Positions 40,794-49,677 are shown, numbered from the stretch's first letter. The stretch is DNA of 58,615 nt from Fredinandcohnia aciditolerans (GCA_003640645.1 QGHH01000031.1:1-58615), one strand, 5' to 3'. The notes: generated by a model not told the origin, from the letters alone. Numbers and translations are program-made.

Positions 40794-41090
40794 TTATTTT
40801 TCTGCATCCTTATTTACAATGTCAACAATATGCTGCCATGTTTCTTTTTTCAAGGCATCACTTGGCTTACCATCCCCAATGACTCCGTAACCCACAACCA
40901 CACCGATTATAATGCTGGCTGCAAAAAGAACAACGACAAGCAAAAGTCGTATCCAAATCGGAATTAAACGGATTCTAATTTTTGGTTCGCGCTTTTTCTT
41001 AGGTTCTTTTTCCGTATTCTTTTGTTCGTCACGCGTTTTTCGAAAATCCTCGCGTGATTTTACTTGTGTATTGTTTAGTTCACTAGTCAC
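40794..41090 (-). CDS. Small membrane protein annotated as RNA polymerase subunit beta / EpuA-like
   Basis: 98 aa. A highly charged N-terminal half (Lys/Glu/Arg) is followed by RIRLIPIWIRLLLVVVLFAASIIIGVVVGYGVIGDGKP, one membrane helix with an IPIWIRL motif typical of the EpuA-type family. That family is often labelled DNA-directed RNA polymerase subunit beta in Bacillus, next to flhP and fabZ; the label is historical and no polymerase function is implied. ATG at 41090 follows AAGGAGT. Structured repeat copy C lies about 100 nt upstream. Confidence 0.78.
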   Translation of the reverse strand: MTSELNNTQVKSREDFRKTRDEQKNTEKEPKKKREPKIRIRLIPIWIRLLLVVVLFAASIIIGVVVGYGVIGDGKPSDALKKETWQHIVDIVNKDAEK

Positions 41091-41187
41091 TGAGATTACT
41101 CCTTATCTATAGGGTGTTCCAAGATTTACGATTGTCTGCCTTAATTTATAGTATTCCGTAGGTTTCTATTTTTTATCAATAGTACCA

Positions 41188-41292
41188 AATCAAATACACC
41201 AAGGCGTATTTGCGCCCGATTTTTTTCGAGTCCGCTCGAAAAACTTCCTTTGAAAAATCGTGGCATCCGCCGGAGGTTATTACTTTATTCAG
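41188..41292 (-). repeat. Structured leader repeat, copy C
   Basis: 105-bp copy of the family at 9923-10026 and 18051-18209. It keeps AAAAATCGTGGCATCCGCCG and GGCGTATTTGCGCCCGATTT with a TTTTTTCGAG...CTCGAAAAA-type internal hairpin. It has the same minus orientation as the other copies and precedes the EpuA-like gene by 98 nt. Confidence 0.8.
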
Positions 41293-41371
41293 TCATTGTT
41301 AAACCCCAACTGAATTTATCATACTACTTTTATTCCTGGCTACGAATGAAGTTAGTTCACGCTGAATCAAG

Positions 41372-42214
41372 TTATCGTAGACCGTTCACAAGCCCCATCA
41401 TTTGGTCTGAGATGGAGATTGATTTGGCATTGAATTGGTAGGAACGTTGAGTCAGTAGCAGATCTGACATTTCAGTTGTTAAATTAACGTTCGACTGTTC
41501 AAGAGCTCCTTGTTGCATACTCACTTGTTCACGCAGAGCTCCTTGAAGAGAAACGAATACGTCATCCGCTGCGATTCCAAGCTCCGCTAAGTCAGGTAAC
41601 GCAAATTGATTTTGACCTACCGCTTGAAGAAGTTGTGGTTTTTGCACTTCTACAACAGACAAATTAAAACGTTGCGGCGCACCTGCTTCAGGGATAACCG
41701 TTATCTCCCCGTTTGCTGATATCTGAATTTCCTTAAAACGATCAACAAACGCAATCGGTTCCCCGTCTTGATCTAGTACAGGGTTACCATCGCTTGTCAC
41801 AAGGGCAACGCGATTTGTTCCGTCATTCACTGGTGATAAATAAAGCGACCCATCCCTTGTAAATCGAGGAACTTGGACCCCATTTTCGTCCGCTACTATT
41901 TGAAGAAATTGATTTTCCTTTGTAAAGGCAATATCAAGTTCACGGTCAGTTTTTTTTATCGCACCTTGGCTCATCATCATATTGGTTGATCCAATTTTTG
42001 CACCAACACCTACACGAACACCATTTGTGGTTAAGCGGCCTTCTTCCTGCGCAGCAACTGGTTGATTATTAAACTGTTGGGTTAAAAGCTCACTAAAGTT
42101 GACCTGACGTTTTTTATAACCGGTCGTGTCCGTATTGGCTAAATTATGCCCAATGGTATCAAGCTGTTTTTGTAGCTGACTCATCGTATTAGTTGCTGTA
42201 ATCATCGAGCGCAT
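41372..42214 (-). CDS. flhP: Flagellar basal-body rod protein FlhP
   Basis: 280-aa flagellar rod/hook-type protein (FlgG superfamily). The N-terminal rod motif reads MRSMITATNTMSQLQKQLDT, then NLANTDTTGYKKRQVNF. The C-terminal motif EQSNVNLTTEMSDLLLTQRSYQFNAKSI is present. ATG at 42214 follows GGGAGG. Second of the flhO-flhP pair, part of the flagellar distal rod as in Bacillus; exported by the flagellar type III system without a Sec signal. Confidence 0.93.
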   Translation of the reverse strand: MRSMITATNTMSQLQKQLDTIGHNLANTDTTGYKKRQVNFSELLTQQFNNQPVAAQEEGRLTTNGVRVGVGAKIGSTNMMMSQGAIKKTDRELDIAFTKENQFLQIVADENGVQVPRFTRDGSLYLSPVNDGTNRVALVTSDGNPVLDQDGEPIAFVDRFKEIQISANGEITVIPEAGAPQRFNLSVVEVQKPQLLQAVGQNQFALPDLAELGIAADDVFVSLQGALREQVSMQQGALEQSNVNLTTEMSDLLLTQRSYQFNAKSISISDQMMGLVNGLR

Positions 42215-42308
42215 CTGAAGACCTCCCTATATTTTTCTATATGTCTCGCTCAAGGCCCTATCAGCTTCTAGGTTACAAGCCAATGATCGGGCACGCTTAG
42301 CGCTTTTC

Positions 42309-43145
42309 TTATAATCTTCCAATCTCGTTAACTGCTTTATCCATACTCTTATCATACGCCTGAAGAACTTTTTGGTTGGCTTCAAATGTACGGTATGCCG
42401 TCATCATTTCCGTCATTGCCTGTGTTACATCGACATTTGAGCCTTCAAGAAATCCTTGTTTTACCGTGTATGATACTTCAGGATTCGCCGTTGCATTTGG
42501 TAACACCAAGCCATCATTTGTGCGGAATAATCCATTCCCCTCTTTAATCAGGTTTTGTGGATTTTCTGAGTAAACAATGCCAAAACGCATTTGGGCACGT
42601 CCGTCTAAAAGAATACGTCCATCCGCAGTAACCTCAAATTGATTACTATCGATCTGGATTCGGTTCCCATTCTCATCTAGAACGAAAAAACCTTCGCTTG
42701 TTGTTAAATAACCGGTTGGATCAACAGTGAAGTTTCCATTTCTCGTGTATCTCACATCACCATTTGCATTTTGAACTGCAAAAAACAAAGAACCCGGTTT
42801 GTTAGTCTCAGGATTAATCGGTAAATTTCCGTTCACTAATGCCATATCTGTGGAGAGTCCTGTTTCGCGGATATCTCCTTGTTTGAACAGCGGAATCATT
42901 TCTTGCATATACACACCTGTATTCAGTCCACCAATCGTACTTGCTGTCCGAAGGGTACCGCCATTTTTAGCAGGACTTTGTATACCTTCAAGACGTTTCA
43001 TTAACATTTCAGGGAAAGCACGTAAAGAACCTTGGTCCGCTTTGTAGCCAGGAGTATTCGCATTCGCAATGTTGTTCGTTAACATTTCCGTACGACGCTG
43101 CCCAGCAAGCATACCTGCGGCTGCAGAATAAAATCCACGTAACAT
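42309..43145 (-). CDS. flhO: Flagellar basal-body rod protein FlhO
   Basis: 278-aa FlgG-superfamily protein. N-terminal MLRGFYSAAAGMLAGQRRTE and NNIANANTPGYKADQ; C-terminal EGSNVDVTQAMTEMMTAYRTFEANQKVLQAYD. ATG at 43145 with GAGGTGAG upstream. Lies downstream of mbl, in the order mbl-flhO-flhP known from B. subtilis. The intergenic spacer to flhP (42215-42308) is 94 nt. Confidence 0.94.
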   Translation of the reverse strand: MLRGFYSAAAGMLAGQRRTEMLTNNIANANTPGYKADQGSLRAFPEMLMKRLEGIQSPAKNGGTLRTASTIGGLNTGVYMQEMIPLFKQGDIRETGLSTDMALVNGNLPINPETNKPGSLFFAVQNANGDVRYTRNGNFTVDPTGYLTTSEGFFVLDENGNRIQIDSNQFEVTADGRILLDGRAQMRFGIVYSENPQNLIKEGNGLFRTNDGLVLPNATANPEVSYTVKQGFLEGSNVDVTQAMTEMMTAYRTFEANQKVLQAYDKSMDKAVNEIGRL

Positions 43146-43195
43146 AGACTCACCTCATTTTTCCATATCCCATATCCGAACAAATAACTACTATA

Positions 43196-43420
43196 GGTTG
43201 TTCAAAAAATCGGCCGTAAATGACACTTCGAATTTCTGCTTACATTGCTCCGAGAACTGGGTGAAAACCAAATTATGCGCTTGCGTCTACTAGCTTATTC
43301 ACGCAGTAAATTCCTCAGCGCAAGGCTGCAAGGGAGTTAACTCAAGCAGTTGCCTCGCTCCGGTACTCAAAGCTGCGCCGCCTTGAAATTCTCGGTCCTT
43401 TTCATCCTCATTTTTGAACC
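43196..43420. mobile_element. MITE-like element with GTTCAAAAA ends
   Basis: About 225 bp bounded by GGTTGTTCAAAAAATCGGCC and a terminal TTTTTGAACC, with ACTA-type sequence on both flanks as a possible target duplication. Inside, GAATTTC/GAAATTC arms recur near the ends. It is more GC-rich than its surroundings, contains no credible gene, and occupies the mbl-flhO gap (43146-43543). It resembles non-autonomous elements I recall in Bacillus. Confidence 0.65.
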
Positions 43421-43499
43421 CATACTACTATTAATTATAGTAGGAAATTCCTATTACTTCATCTGTAAATTTTAGCCACGTAGTAAAAAGGTAGAAATG

Positions 43500-43532
43500 T
43501 TAGAAAGGACCTGCCGGTTCGGAAAGGTCCTC
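43500..43532 (-). terminator. Terminator of mbl
   Basis: Minus-strand AGGACCT...AGGTCCT stem with an inner CCG/CGG pairing, followed by TTTC. It lies 12 nt after the stop. Confidence 0.8.
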
Positions 43533-43543
43533 AATTACTTCTA

Positions 43544-44545
43544 TTAGACTAATTTTCTTCGTGGAAGCTTGTCCAAGTTTTCAAGCATGACGCCTGTACC
43601 GATTGCGACACATTCCATTGGGTTTTCAGCAATTAACACAGGTACACGCAATTCCTCAGCTAAAAGCTGATCGATTCCGTGAAGCAATGCTCCACCACCT
43701 GTTAAAATCACACCACGGTCAATGATGTCTGCAGAAAGCTCAGGCGGTGTACGTTCAAGTACACTTTTCGCGGCTTGTACAATTGCAGAAACTGGCTCAC
43801 GTAGTGCTTTTTCAATCTCACCAGATTTAATTGTAAGTGTGCGAGGCAAACCAGTAACCATGTCACGACCACGAATGTCAATTTCTTCATTACGTGAATC
43901 CGGGAATACCGTTGCCACCTGGATTTTAATATTCTCAGCTGTTCTTTCACCGATTAATAGCTTGTACTGACGCTTAATATAGCTTAAAATTTCCGCATCA
44001 AAAGTGTCCCCAGCCATTTTAATTGATGAGGCAGTGACGATATCGCCCATTGATAATACAGCCACATCTGTAGTACCACCGCCAATATCAACTACCATAT
44101 TTCCGCTTGGTTGGAAAATGTCCATGCCTGCACCAATCGCAGCCACTTTTGGTTCTTCCTCCAGATAGATTTTCTTCCCGCCGCTTTTTTCTGCAGCTTC
44201 CTTGATTGCCTTTTGCTCAACAGAAGTAATATTTGTCGGACAACAAATAAGGATTCTTGGTTTTGAAAGAAATCCTTTGACATTTAACTTATTAATAAAG
44301 TGCTTTAACATAGCCTCTGTTACATCGAAATCTGCAATAACACCGTCTTTTAAAGGTCGAATCGCAATAATATTACCAGGTGTACGACCCACCATGCGTC
44401 GTGCTTCTTCACCAACAGCTAAAACCTTTCCAGTGTTTTTATCTAATGCCACTACAGATGGCTCGTTTAATACAATTCCTTTGCCTTTTACGTGTATGAG
44501 TACGTTTGCTGTCCCTAGATCAATACCGATATCCCTAGCTAACAT
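43544..44545 (-). CDS. mbl: Actin-like cell-shape protein Mbl
   Basis: 333-aa bacterial actin homologue organising lateral wall synthesis. N-terminal LARDIGIDLGTANVLIHVKG (phosphate 1), VDIGGGTTDVAVLS (phosphate 2) and C-terminal LTGGGALLHGIDQ. Typical length. ATG at 44545 with AAGGAGG upstream. It follows spoIIID, the order of B. subtilis, which separates Mbl from MreB and MreBH. Confidence 0.95.
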   Translation of the reverse strand: MLARDIGIDLGTANVLIHVKGKGIVLNEPSVVALDKNTGKVLAVGEEARRMVGRTPGNIIAIRPLKDGVIADFDVTEAMLKHFINKLNVKGFLSKPRILICCPTNITSVEQKAIKEAAEKSGGKKIYLEEEPKVAAIGAGMDIFQPSGNMVVDIGGGTTDVAVLSMGDIVTASSIKMAGDTFDAEILSYIKRQYKLLIGERTAENIKIQVATVFPDSRNEEIDIRGRDMVTGLPRTLTIKSGEIEKALREPVSAIVQAAKSVLERTPPELSADIIDRGVILTGGGALLHGIDQLLAEELRVPVLIAENPMECVAIGTGVMLENLDKLPRRKLV

Positions 44546-44673
44546 TTGAGTAACTTTCCTCCTTGCATTTTAAACAAAAATGCATCTATTTTCCTAATAA
44601 TATATTGTATCACAATTTACCATATAAAATAGATATTTTGTAATTTTTTTGTAGGAAAATGTCGTAACTTAGA

Positions 44674-44785
44674 ATAGCGTAGTGCTTGCCTATCGGCTAC
44701 AAGCATAAGACAAGCGCTGACAGAAGGTGTGTTTTACCTTCAGAAGCACTTGTCTTAGACTTCGATAGCGTCTGGAGCTAGACAA
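44674..44785. mobile_element. Dispersed repeat with TCTAGCTCCAG end
   Basis: About 110 bp between spoIIID and mbl. It has the inverted segments AAGACAAGCGCT / AGCACTTGTCTT and an outer pairing between GCCTATCGGC and GATAGCGTCTGGAGCTAGAC. It resembles a common Bacillaceae intergenic repeat that begins TGTCTAGCTCCAG; this is from memory and unverified. No gene inside. Confidence 0.55.
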
Positions 44786-44810
44786 TGCAAGAAAGAAAGT
44801 CACAGGCATG

Positions 44811-45086
44811 TTATTTCACTGGTTCTTCTTGTAGTTCTTCCTCTTTTTTGTACTTTAGCTTTGTCGCTTCTCCACCCCGTAAATGTCGTATTGATTTATG
44901 ATAATCAAGAATTTCTTTTACTTCATTTGCCAGTTCGGGATTGATTTCAGGTAGCCTTTCGGTTAAATCTTTATGGACAGTACTTTTGGAAACGCCAAAT
45001 TCCTTCGCAATGACGCGAACTGTTTTTCTTGTCTCCACGATATACTTTCCAATCTTGATAGTTCGTTCTTTGATGTAATCGTGCAC
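44811..45086 (-). CDS. spoIIID: Sporulation transcription factor SpoIIID
   Basis: 91-aa mother-cell DNA-binding regulator of sporulation. Start (GTG)HDYIKERTIKIGKYIVETR, HTH TVRVIAKEFGVSKSTVHKDL and the basic C-terminal region YHKSIRHLRGGEATKLKYK, almost identical to B. subtilis SpoIIID as I remember it. GTG at 45086 follows AGGGAGGG; the ATG at 45146 would add 20 unrelated residues. Shows that the organism forms endospores. Confidence 0.97.
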   Translation of the reverse strand: MHDYIKERTIKIGKYIVETRKTVRVIAKEFGVSKSTVHKDLTERLPEINPELANEVKEILDYHKSIRHLRGGEATKLKYKKEEELQEEPVK

Positions 45087-45380
45087 ACTACTCGCCCTCC
45101 CTATATGGATGTGAGAAGTGTGAAATGAGACGCGTTCATGCTTCAACGAAGAAGAAGTAGTACTTGAACTATATTCGTCAAATGTTTTGCTGGAACTTTG
45201 AAGACGGTATACGCCCCCTCACCTCAAACACTCTCTTTGTTAGGTTTGTAACCATTTTATTAGCTTGGTTGAGGGATTATGCTATAAAAGTCAAGAGGGA
45301 CAAGGGTTTTATCAAAATATTTTTAAAAATTGCTTGTTCTACCGATTGAGACAGGCTTATTTTTGCCATTGGACAACCTG
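45087..45380. other. Leader region of spoIIID
   Basis: 294 nt between the exonuclease stop and spoIIID. AT-rich with no supported frame. A mother-cell sigma-E promoter is expected here from established knowledge of spoIIID, but I could not settle on a convincing -35/-10 pair. GACTTTTATAGCATAATCC (minus strand, about 45267-45285) is the nearest candidate. Confidence 0.35.
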
Positions 45381-46061
45381 TTATCTAAAAAAATGATTCT
45401 GATTATTTTCTGTTGCTTGGAGAAGATCACCCCACGTTCGTTTTCCTCGGCTTTTAAAATGATGAAGGAGTTCGACAAAAAGATAAGCTGTCGTTAAAGC
45501 ATCACCTGTTGCTGAATGACGATTATACATTCTCGTTCCAAAATTCTGGGCGTATCTGTGCAGATCCCGCATATCATAAGACGGGGAAATATAGCCGATT
45601 AAATCTAACGTATCAATCGTTGGCATGCGCACTAAACTTAATTTTTCCCGTTTCAGTTCACTTTTTAACGTTGCAATGTCAAACGATACATAATGGCCAA
45701 CCATACAGTTGCTTCTCTGTTCCTTTATAAAATGAAAAAGATGTGTAATTCCTTCAATCGATGAGGGAGCGTTTTCGACCTGTTTATCTGTGATTCCTGT
45801 CAATTCGATTATTTCCTGAGAAATTTGTCGTTTTGGGTTTATAAAAGTATGAAATTGTTCCTCTTCACAAACCCGCAATCCCTTTACCTGTACAGCGGCA
45901 ATTTCAATTAATCGATCAACAGTCGAAACCCGAAATCCAGTCGTTTCTGTGTCAAAAACCGTAAACGAAATTTCCTCAAGCGCTGTTGATAACGGTATTT
46001 CCTTATGAAGTTGCTGAAAAAGTGGCTTTCTACCAAAAAACAAGAGACTCCCCCCTTTCAT
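45381..46061 (-). CDS. DnaQ-family 3'-5' exonuclease
   Basis: 226-aa DEDDh exonuclease. Motif I is FTVFDTETTGFR (Asp and Glu near residues 37/39), motif II GHYVSFDIATLK, and motif III HSATGDALTTA (HxxxxD). An N-terminal 30 residues precede the core. Overlaps the upstream DUF294 gene by 4 nt, so translation is coupled. An exonuclease next to a cNMP/CBS/DUF294 protein and a Na+/solute symporter is a recurrent arrangement in bacteria, though its meaning is unknown. Confidence 0.9.
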   Translation of the reverse strand: MKGGSLLFFGRKPLFQQLHKEIPLSTALEEISFTVFDTETTGFRVSTVDRLIEIAAVQVKGLRVCEEEQFHTFINPKRQISQEIIELTGITDKQVENAPSSIEGITHLFHFIKEQRSNCMVGHYVSFDIATLKSELKREKLSLVRMPTIDTLDLIGYISPSYDMRDLHRYAQNFGTRMYNRHSATGDALTTAYLFVELLHHFKSRGKRTWGDLLQATENNQNHFFR

Positions 46062-47938
46062 ATCTGGAAGTGGGCATTTACTAGAGTTTGTATCTCTTTT
46101 AAGATTTTCACACTTAATATAAGTTCTTCCTTTTCCTTCGTTGTTAAGTGGGAAAAATGAAGAACAGATGTGAGCTTCTCCTTGTTTTTATATTGGCGCC
46201 ACCTCAGTTTTACGTAAATATGCATCACATCTGAAGCAGCCGCTTTTACATCTCTTCCAAAACTATCATTAAATGCCTTCTTCTCTACTAATCTATCAAT
46301 TCTCTCAAATGGGGTACCCGAGATGATTCCATATTCTAGAGAAAGAATTTGCAAACAATGGTGGTATGGAAATAAAATTTCTTTTTTAATATCCAACTGC
46401 TTTCGATCCAATTTAAAAAGAGCACGAATCGGGTGATCTAATGAAGGGATATGATGTTCCTGTTCTTGTAGGCGATACAGAAATATTTTTGCTTTTTTCA
46501 TTTGTTCTAGGAGTCTTGCTTCAAATTTCTTATGGAGCTTCTCATCTCCATATAAAAAGCGATACGAAAAGAAATTTTGAGCGAGTAGTATATGCTGATT
46601 AGTTGCCGTTGTGCTCCATGTTTGTACTCTGTTCATCCATGTTTCCAATGATCCGCGCCAGCTTGGGTTGCTCGCCATCATCTCTCCTAAACAGCGTGCA
46701 TACCCGGCTTTCTCTAATATATGAACGATTTCTTCTCCTAATTTTGAAAAATAACTCTCTATCTTTGGGCTATTGTTATCATAGATGAGAAAATGGTCCT
46801 GATCAGTTAACAAAAATTGCTCTTCACGGCCTGCGCTCCCCATTTGATAAAAGCAAAATGCAGTAGGTGGGCGTAGTCCTTCTCTTTTTGAGAGTGCCTC
46901 AACAGCCATCTCTATACATCTCTTCACGAGCCGGTCATATAATCTTGTCACGCTGTCTAGTACTTTTGAAATGGGTACATCGCCCTGTAATAGAGTATCC
47001 ATAACATCATAAATGGCCATTTTTACGGAAGGCAAAGTATCCTCTGTTGCAGATTCGATGGTCTTAATCGTTCTCATCATGCTGTCCTTGTTTTGCTTTA
47101 ATACATCTGAAAGTGTAATAATTCCAGTGATATTTCCATTCTCGACAACTGGCAAATGTTTAACCCCATGTAAAAGAAAAGCGGAAATTGCCTCATAATA
47201 ATAGGCATATTTCGAAATAGTGACAGGGTTTTTGGTCATCACTTCAGATGCAAGTGTGTTTCCATTTTTCTTTTCAGAAATAACTCTTGAAACGAGGTCA
47301 CGCTCTGTAATGATTCCTAGCAATTTATTCTTTTCAAGGACAAGAACAGAGCTTGTGCGGTGCTCAGTCATAAGACTTGCTGCAACGCTGATAGCTGTAT
47401 TTGAGTCCACTGAGACGAGTTTTTTTGTCATGATATCCTGCACTTTTCGAATAAAGGTACCATTCTCCTTCGCCATTCTCGTAATGGATACCTGTTCTGC
47501 CAAAGAACTGTAGATTTCTCTAAGACGAATGGCAAGCTGAGTGAAAAGATAATGATGGAACTGTTGATCATGCATGCGTTTTTCAACAACATGAATCGGG
47601 ATTAATAAACATTGTCCAGCTTCGGTTGCCATTACACCCACCCGATACTCTAGGTGGGGTTTTTGCTCGCCAATTAAATCCGCAATACTGGAAAGCCCAA
47701 TCAGTTCGCCTGGTTTTAATATTTCAAGAACCTCTCGATTATCAGGCGGCCCAACAAACACTTCCGCAACACCAGAAAGCAGCAGAAGTAACCCCTCCCG
47801 CTGCTCATTGGCATGAAATAGGAAATCTGATTCCATATACACTTTTTGCTGGCATAAGGATAAAAAGTGGAACGCATCTTCTTGTAATAGCCCTTGAAAA
47901 AGCGGATGATCCTTCACCATTTTATATAGCTTCTCCAT
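46058..47938 (-). CDS. cNMP-binding / CBS / DUF294 nucleotidyltransferase-like protein
   Basis: 626 aa. N-terminal cyclic-nucleotide-binding-like domain (about 10-130, LKPGELIGLSSIAD), a pair of CBS domains (about 165-285, IMTKKLVSVDSNTAIS and EVMTKNPVTISKYA), a DUF294 nucleotidyltransferase-like domain (about 300-440, MGSAGREEQFLLTDQDHFLI) and a DUF294 C-terminal domain. The GS...DxD arrangement of nucleotidyltransferases is visible. ATG at 47938. It probably senses adenylate-type ligands and regulates the symporter upstream (inference from context). A strong hairpin separates the symporter from this gene. Confidence 0.93.
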   Translation of the reverse strand: MEKLYKMVKDHPLFQGLLQEDAFHFLSLCQQKVYMESDFLFHANEQREGLLLLLSGVAEVFVGPPDNREVLEILKPGELIGLSSIADLIGEQKPHLEYRVGVMATEAGQCLLIPIHVVEKRMHDQQFHHYLFTQLAIRLREIYSSLAEQVSITRMAKENGTFIRKVQDIMTKKLVSVDSNTAISVAASLMTEHRTSSVLVLEKNKLLGIITERDLVSRVISEKKNGNTLASEVMTKNPVTISKYAYYYEAISAFLLHGVKHLPVVENGNITGIITLSDVLKQNKDSMMRTIKTIESATEDTLPSVKMAIYDVMDTLLQGDVPISKVLDSVTRLYDRLVKRCIEMAVEALSKREGLRPPTAFCFYQMGSAGREEQFLLTDQDHFLIYDNNSPKIESYFSKLGEEIVHILEKAGYARCLGEMMASNPSWRGSLETWMNRVQTWSTTATNQHILLAQNFFSYRFLYGDEKLHKKFEARLLEQMKKAKIFLYRLQEQEHHIPSLDHPIRALFKLDRKQLDIKKEILFPYHHCLQILSLEYGIISGTPFERIDRLVEKKAFNDSFGRDVKAAASDVMHIYVKLRWRQYKNKEKLTSVLHFSHLTTKEKEELILSVKILKEIQTLVNAHFQI

Positions 47939-47952
47939 GGTTTCTCCCTCTT

Positions 47953-47991
47953 TTAAAAACGGTTCTACAGGAATATTCTGTAGAACCGTCA
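47953..47991 (-). terminator. Strong hairpin between symporter and DUF294 gene
   Basis: ACGGTTCTACAG-AATATTC-CTGTAGAACCGT, a perfect 12-bp stem on the minus strand followed by TTTTTAAAAG. Probably attenuates transcription from the symporter genes into DUF294/exonuclease. Confidence 0.85.
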
Positions 47992-48018
47992 GTTATTCTT
48001 TCTATGCGTTAGGCTTTA

Positions 48019-49677
48019 TTAAGCCTCATCTTTAAGCCATACTTCGCCATCCTTGTAAACCATTTGTTCAGGGTAACGCATATCGACTACTTCGTCCTGC
48101 TTTTCTTGTGATGGCGCCTCGGTCATTAGTGAAACAATAATGTTTCCTAAGAAACCAGCTGCTGCCCCAAAGATACCTGCTCCTGTATCAATAATGCCTA
48201 GGATGGTGAAGCCGCCATATTTCGCAGCGAAAATATACGCTAATACGACTACTAATCCAATAATCATTCCAGAGATAACACCTTTTGCATTCGATCGCTT
48301 CCACCATACTCCAAGAACGAGTGCTGGGAAGAACGTACTGGATGCAATCGCAAAGGCCCATGCCACGATTTGCGTAATCGCTCCAGGTGGATTTAACGCA
48401 ACTAAACCTGCGATTAATGTTGCAACCGCAATTGACCAACGCGCTACACTTAAACGGTTTTTCTCTGTTGCGTCTGGCTTTAAAACACGATAGTAAATAT
48501 CGTGAGCAAATGAAGAAGATAACGCAATCATCAATCCGCCAGCCGTTGATAATGCCGCAGCCATCGCACCTGCTGCAACCAAACCGATAACGAACACACC
48601 TAGATTTGCTATTTCAGGCGTCGCCATTACGACGATATCATTGGCAATTGTCATTTCCTGCCACTGTAAAATTCCGTCACCATTCGCATCCGCAAGCTTT
48701 AATAGACCTGTATCAATCCAACTTTGCGTCCAATGAGGAAGCTCCGACATTTTTTGACCAGCAACCTGTGTCATTAGAATGAAACGTGAAAAGGCTGCAT
48801 ATGCAGGAGCTGATAAATATAATAACCCGATGAATAAAAGCGCCCAAGCTCCTGACCAACGAGCTGCTTTCATCGTAGCAACTGTATAGAAACGGACAAT
48901 TACGTGCGGAAGTCCAGCCGTACCGCACATTAACGTAAACATTAATGCAAGAAACTGCCAATCAATACCTGAAGCACTTGGTGCAAAATATTCTGTGAAA
49001 CCAAGTTGGCGATCAAGCTCTCCAATTTCTTCGACAACTTTTCCATATGATAACCATGGTAACGGGTTGCTTGTTAATTGTAGAGAGATAAAAATAACAG
49101 GTATCAAATATGCAACAATTAGCACGATATATTGTGCAACCTGTGTCCATGTAATTCCCTTCATTCCGCCCATAGCTGCATAGAAGGCAATTAATACTAC
49201 CCCAATCATCGTTCCAATCGCAGCATCAATTTCAAAAAGACGCCCAATTACAACCCCAGAACCCGATAACTGGCCAATGGAGTATGTAAATGAAATGATA
49301 ATCGTACAGACTGCTGCTACAATTCGGGCCGTATGGCTGTCGAAACGATCCCCAATAAACTCAGGCACCGTGTATCGGCCATATTTACGAAGCTGTGGCG
49401 CTAGGAGGAAAGTTAATAATAAATAACCACCAGTCCACCCCATGATATAGGCTAGGCCGCCATAACCAAGGGCCATGATCGTTCCGGCCATTCCGATGAA
49501 TGAAGCAGCACTCATCCAGTCTGCCCCAATCGCCATTCCGTTGTAGACAGGCGGTACTCCACGTCCTGCTACATAAAAGTCCGACGTCGCATTTACTCGA
49601 TTGAAAATGGCGATTCCAATATAAAGAGCAAACGACGCTAAAATAATAATTAATGAGACCAGAAATTGTGTATCCAA
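48019..49677 (-). CDS. Sodium:solute symporter large subunit (VC_2705/TIGR03648 type)
   Basis: 552-aa SSS-family transporter with about 13 membrane helices. Signature regions are VAGRGVPPVYNGMAIGADWM, TVPEFIGDRFDSHTARIVAA and GSGVVIGRLFEI; the protein ends with a cytoplasmic tail. An EF-hand-like loop DANGDGILQWQE lies in an extramembrane segment near residue 329. The TTG at 49677 (start DTQFLVSLIII) matches related proteins and follows GGGGGAGG; the ATG at 49728 has no good ribosome site. Partner of the DUF4212 small subunit. The substrate is probably a monocarboxylate, not proven. Confidence 0.9.
   Translation of the reverse strand: MDTQFLVSLIIILASFALYIGIAIFNRVNATSDFYVAGRGVPPVYNGMAIGADWMSAASFIGMAGTIMALGYGGLAYIMGWTGGYLLLTFLLAPQLRKYGRYTVPEFIGDRFDSHTARIVAAVCTIIISFTYSIGQLSGSGVVIGRLFEIDAAIGTMIGVVLIAFYAAMGGMKGITWTQVAQYIVLIVAYLIPVIFISLQLTSNPLPWLSYGKVVEEIGELDRQLGFTEYFAPSASGIDWQFLALMFTLMCGTAGLPHVIVRFYTVATMKAARWSGAWALLFIGLLYLSAPAYAAFSRFILMTQVAGQKMSELPHWTQSWIDTGLLKLADANGDGILQWQEMTIANDIVVMATPEIANLGVFVIGLVAAGAMAAALSTAGGLMIALSSSFAHDIYYRVLKPDATEKNRLSVARWSIAVATLIAGLVALNPPGAITQIVAWAFAIASSTFFPALVLGVWWKRSNAKGVISGMIIGLVVVLAYIFAAKYGGFTILGIIDTGAGIFGAAAGFLGNIIVSLMTEAPSQEKQDEVVDMRYPEQMVYKDGEVWLKDEA

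Noticed and set aside
40794-41090. True RNA polymerase beta subunit
   Set aside because: The 98-aa protein is a one-helix membrane protein; the polymerase label is a known database habit for this family.
42241-42308. Second copy of the TCTAGCTCCAG-type repeat between flhO and flhP
   Set aside because: ATGTCTCGCTCAAGGCCC and a GCGCTTTTC end are only vaguely similar; too short and degenerate to call.
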